Assembly: GCA_937897665.1 (NCBI GenBank) | Contig: CALCPB010000966.1 | Span: 1 to 6,467, forward strand | Reading direction: 5' to 3' | Length of the DNA stretch: 6,467 bases | From: an uncultured Halomicronema sp. | GTDB taxonomy: Bacteria; Cyanobacteriota; Cyanobacteriia; Phormidesmidales; Phormidesmidaceae | In this document: one piece after another, positions 4,888 to 6,467 of the stretch | Numbering within the stretch: the first letter of the stretch is position 1 | Layout of the letters: each line of letters starts with the position of its first letter | Position numbers and translations under genes: made by a program | The notes under the pieces: model-generated | The model's database searches: none | What the model was told of the DNA's origin: nothing | Seen by the model: only the letters and a program-made list of their open reading frames with translations

Positions 4888-6240
4888 ATGGCTTATGACT
4901 TTGATTTGTTTGTAATTGGAGCTGGCTCGGGCGGTATCTCTTCGGCTCGGCGAGCCGCTCAGTATGGTGCCAAGGTCGGCATTGCGGAATCTTGGACGCT
5001 CGGCGGCACCTGTGTAAATCGAGGGTGTGTGCCCAAGAAGCTGATGATGTACGCCTCTCAGTTTCCTGAGCAATATCACGCGGCCACCGGCTATGGCTGG
5101 GACGCGGTCGATAGCAAATTTAACTGGGGTCAGCTCATTAGTGCCGTTGGCAATGAGTTGCAGCGCCTCAACGGCATTTATCGCAACATGCTCGACAAAT
5201 CGTCAGTGCAAGTCTTTCCCCACTACGCCAGCTTTTTAGATGCTCACACTCTGGAGGTAGGCGGTGAGAAGATCACCGCTGATAAGATCCTCATTGCCGT
5301 GGGGGGTACGCCCGCAATGCCGCCCATTCCAGGAATTGAGCATGCCATCACCTCAGACGATATCTTTCATCTCCCACAACAGCCCAAACATGCCGTGATT
5401 TTAGGCGGTGGCTACATTGGCTGTGAGTTTGCCTGCATTCTCAATGGTTTGGGCACCCAGGTCACTCAGGTGATTCGGGGAGAAAAGATTTTGCGGGGCT
5501 TTGACGAAGATATTCGCAATGAAATTCAAACCCAGATGATCGCCAATGGCATTCACGTCATGACGCAAACGGCGATCGAAAGCGTCGCCAAACATGATGA
5601 TGGAGTTGATGTATGTGTGCTGACCGACGATAAGCGACAGCACATTATTGCCGATGTGGTGAGTTTAGCCGCATTAGGACGCAAGCCCAATATCGAGAAA
5701 CTGGGGCTAGAAAACACTCAGGTTGAGTTGGCGGCGGGCGCGATCGCGGTCGATAAGTACAACACGACAACCGAACCCCATATCTTTGCCGTAGGCGATG
5801 TGACGGATAAGGTCAACCTGACCCCCGTGGCAATCTCAGAAGGGCGAGCCTTTGCTGACACCCAGTTTGGCGGCAACTCTCGCACCATGAGCTACGACAA
5901 TATTCCGACGGCGGTGTTTACCTCGCCCGAAGCTGCCACTGTGGGCCTCACCGAGGCAGAGGCGAGCGAGCAATATGGCGAAGCGTGCATCAAAATCTAC
6001 CGTTCCAAGTTCCGCCCCATGTTCTACACCATGCCCGATATGCAAATCAAAACGCTGATGAAGCTGATTGTTCACAGCGAGAGCGATCGCGTCCTCGGAG
6101 CACACATGGTGGGTGGCGATGCCGCTGAAATTATCCAAGGTGTGGCGATCGCCATCAAGACTGGAGCCACCAAGGCTGACTTTGACGCTACAGTCGGCAT
6201 TCACCCCAGCGCGGCTGAAGAGTTTGTCACGATGCGCTAG
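4888..6240 (+). CDS. gor: Glutathione reductase (NADPH)
   Basis: A 450-residue flavoprotein disulfide reductase: GSSG + NADPH gives 2 GSH. The FAD-binding motif is GAGSGG (11-16). The redox-active disulfide is C42/C47 in GGTCVNRGCVPKK, the glutathione-reductase form of the motif. The NADPH-binding motif is GGGYIG (173-178), followed by R197 and R203 in VIRGEKILRGFD, where this family binds the 2'-phosphate of NADPH. The second FAD motif is FAVGDV (300-305). The C-terminal dimer domain ends HPSAAEEFVTMR, with the active-site H439/E444 pair that serves the partner subunit. All catalytic residues are intact and the length is normal for the family. The last Gly of GGGYIG replaces the Ala common in bacterial Gor. 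The enzyme is cytosolic and restores GSH, which fits its place beside PerR and a thiol peroxidase. It is not in the same operon as the peroxiredoxin gene: a terminator and ~350 bp lie between them. Confidence 0.96.
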   Translation: MAYDFDLFVIGAGSGGISSARRAAQYGAKVGIAESWTLGGTCVNRGCVPKKLMMYASQFPEQYHAATGYGWDAVDSKFNWGQLISAVGNELQRLNGIYRNMLDKSSVQVFPHYASFLDAHTLEVGGEKITADKILIAVGGTPAMPPIPGIEHAITSDDIFHLPQQPKHAVILGGGYIGCEFACILNGLGTQVTQVIRGEKILRGFDEDIRNEIQTQMIANGIHVMTQTAIESVAKHDDGVDVCVLTDDKRQHIIADVVSLAALGRKPNIEKLGLENTQVELAAGAIAVDKYNTTTEPHIFAVGDVTDKVNLTPVAISEGRAFADTQFGGNSRTMSYDNIPTAVFTSPEAATVGLTEAEASEQYGEACIKIYRSKFRPMFYTMPDMQIKTLMKLIVHSESDRVLGAHMVGGDAAEIIQGVAIAIKTGATKADFDATVGIHPSAAEEFVTMR

Positions 6241-6281
6241 GCACTGAAGTCAGTGTTGGCTGAATAGTCAGAGCAGAGATT

Positions 6282-6329
6282 AGCAAAAACAGGGCGTTCA
6301 ATCCGAAACTTGAACGCCCTGTTTTTGCT
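6282..6329. terminator. Bidirectional intrinsic terminator after gor
   Basis: A perfect 20-bp stem (arms 6282-6301 and 6310-6329) with an 8-nt loop (TCCGAAAC). The arms start AGCAAAAACAGGGCG and end CGCCCTGTTTTTGCT. The A-tract on one side and T-tract on the other allow termination in both directions. It lies 41 nt after the gor stop and separates gor from a probable convergent gene. Confidence 0.9.
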
Positions 6330-6330
6330 G

Positions 6331-6354
6331 TGCCAACCCGTAGTCGGGTTGGCA
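6331..6354. repeat. Second hairpin, perfect 10-bp stem
   Basis: TGCCAACCCG (6331-6340) and CGGGTTGGCA (6345-6354) flank a TAGT loop. It follows the gor terminator after one base. It has no T-tract, so it may support termination from the right-hand gene, block 3' exonucleases, or be a dispersed repeat unit. Confidence 0.75.
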
Positions 6355-6384
6355 TGGTTCCGGTCTTCAAACACCGATGGGACT

Positions 6385-6467
6385 TCAGTGAGGATTATTA
6401 GGCACGCCCTGAAGTTGACTGGGCGCCTTGACCTGAAGGGGCACCTCAGTCTGCGCTGCCGCCAACC
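6385..6467 (-). CDS. Possible C-terminal end of a convergent gene (partial, off right edge)
   Basis: On the minus strand one frame is open from the right edge to TGA at 6387-6385, giving 26 residues ending QVKAPSQLQGVPNNPH. The composition (Ala, Pro, Gln, Val) is that of a plausible flexible protein tail. The symmetric terminator between it and gor fits two converging genes. Eighty-three bases are too few to be sure, and no family is recognisable. Confidence 0.4.
   Translation of the reverse strand, partial: LAAAQTEVPLQVKAPSQLQGVPNNPH

Noticed and set aside
5836..6204. 122-codon minus-strand ORF inside gor (also 5401-5643)
   Set aside because: Antisense shadow of a gene with all catalytic motifs intact.
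1..6467. tRNA, rRNA, CRISPR array, insertion sequence or prophage genes
   Set aside because: No cloverleaf, regular spaced repeats, transposase or integrase motifs, or terminal inverted repeats with target duplications were seen.

Overview
The window looks like chromosomal DNA from a cyanobacterium. The octamer GCGATCGC (HIP1) occurs nine times in 6.5 kb, where about 0.1 would be expected by chance. The gene content also fits: a PerR-type Fur regulator divergent from a type II/Prx5 peroxiredoxin, a cyanobacterial-style glutathione reductase, and a secreted M23 peptidase with a long coiled coil. There is no sign of a phage, insertion sequence, CRISPR array, tRNA or rRNA.

Layout, left to right. 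Positions 1-1424 (minus strand) hold a two-gene unit. The upstream gene encodes a roughly 390-residue protein with a C-terminal winged-helix-like region, and its reading frame is cut by one in-frame TAG at 936-938. Five bases after its stop begins the N-terminus of a membrane protein, probably an MscS-type mechanosensitive channel, which runs off the left edge. Positions 1425-1671 are a divergent intergenic region. A 47-codon ORF (1672-1815, plus) follows, and its tail overlaps by 10 bp the end of a convergent M23 peptidase gene (1806-3005, minus). A perfect 13-bp inverted repeat lies just upstream of the M23 ribosome binding site. The 3006-3250 gap also carries a pair of interlaced inverted repeats.

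Positions 3251-6240 form a peroxide/thiol defence block. perR (minus) and a Prx5-type peroxiredoxin (plus) diverge from an AT-rich 213-bp region containing dyads that are likely operators. The peroxiredoxin gene ends in a clear intrinsic terminator. After a further ~350 bp without a convincing gene comes gor (glutathione reductase, plus). Its 3' end has a 20-bp perfect-stem bidirectional terminator followed by a second 10-bp hairpin. The last 83 bases probably hold the 3' end of a convergent minus-strand gene.

How the genes work together: PerR senses peroxide through Fe-bound histidines and probably represses its own gene and the divergent peroxiredoxin gene. The peroxiredoxin reduces peroxides using thiols, and Gor regenerates GSH with NADPH. 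The M23 enzyme acts separately, on the cell wall. I see no clearly new multi-gene system. The most unusual features are the amber-split regulator-like gene in front of the channel gene, and several unexplained inverted repeats in the gene leaders.
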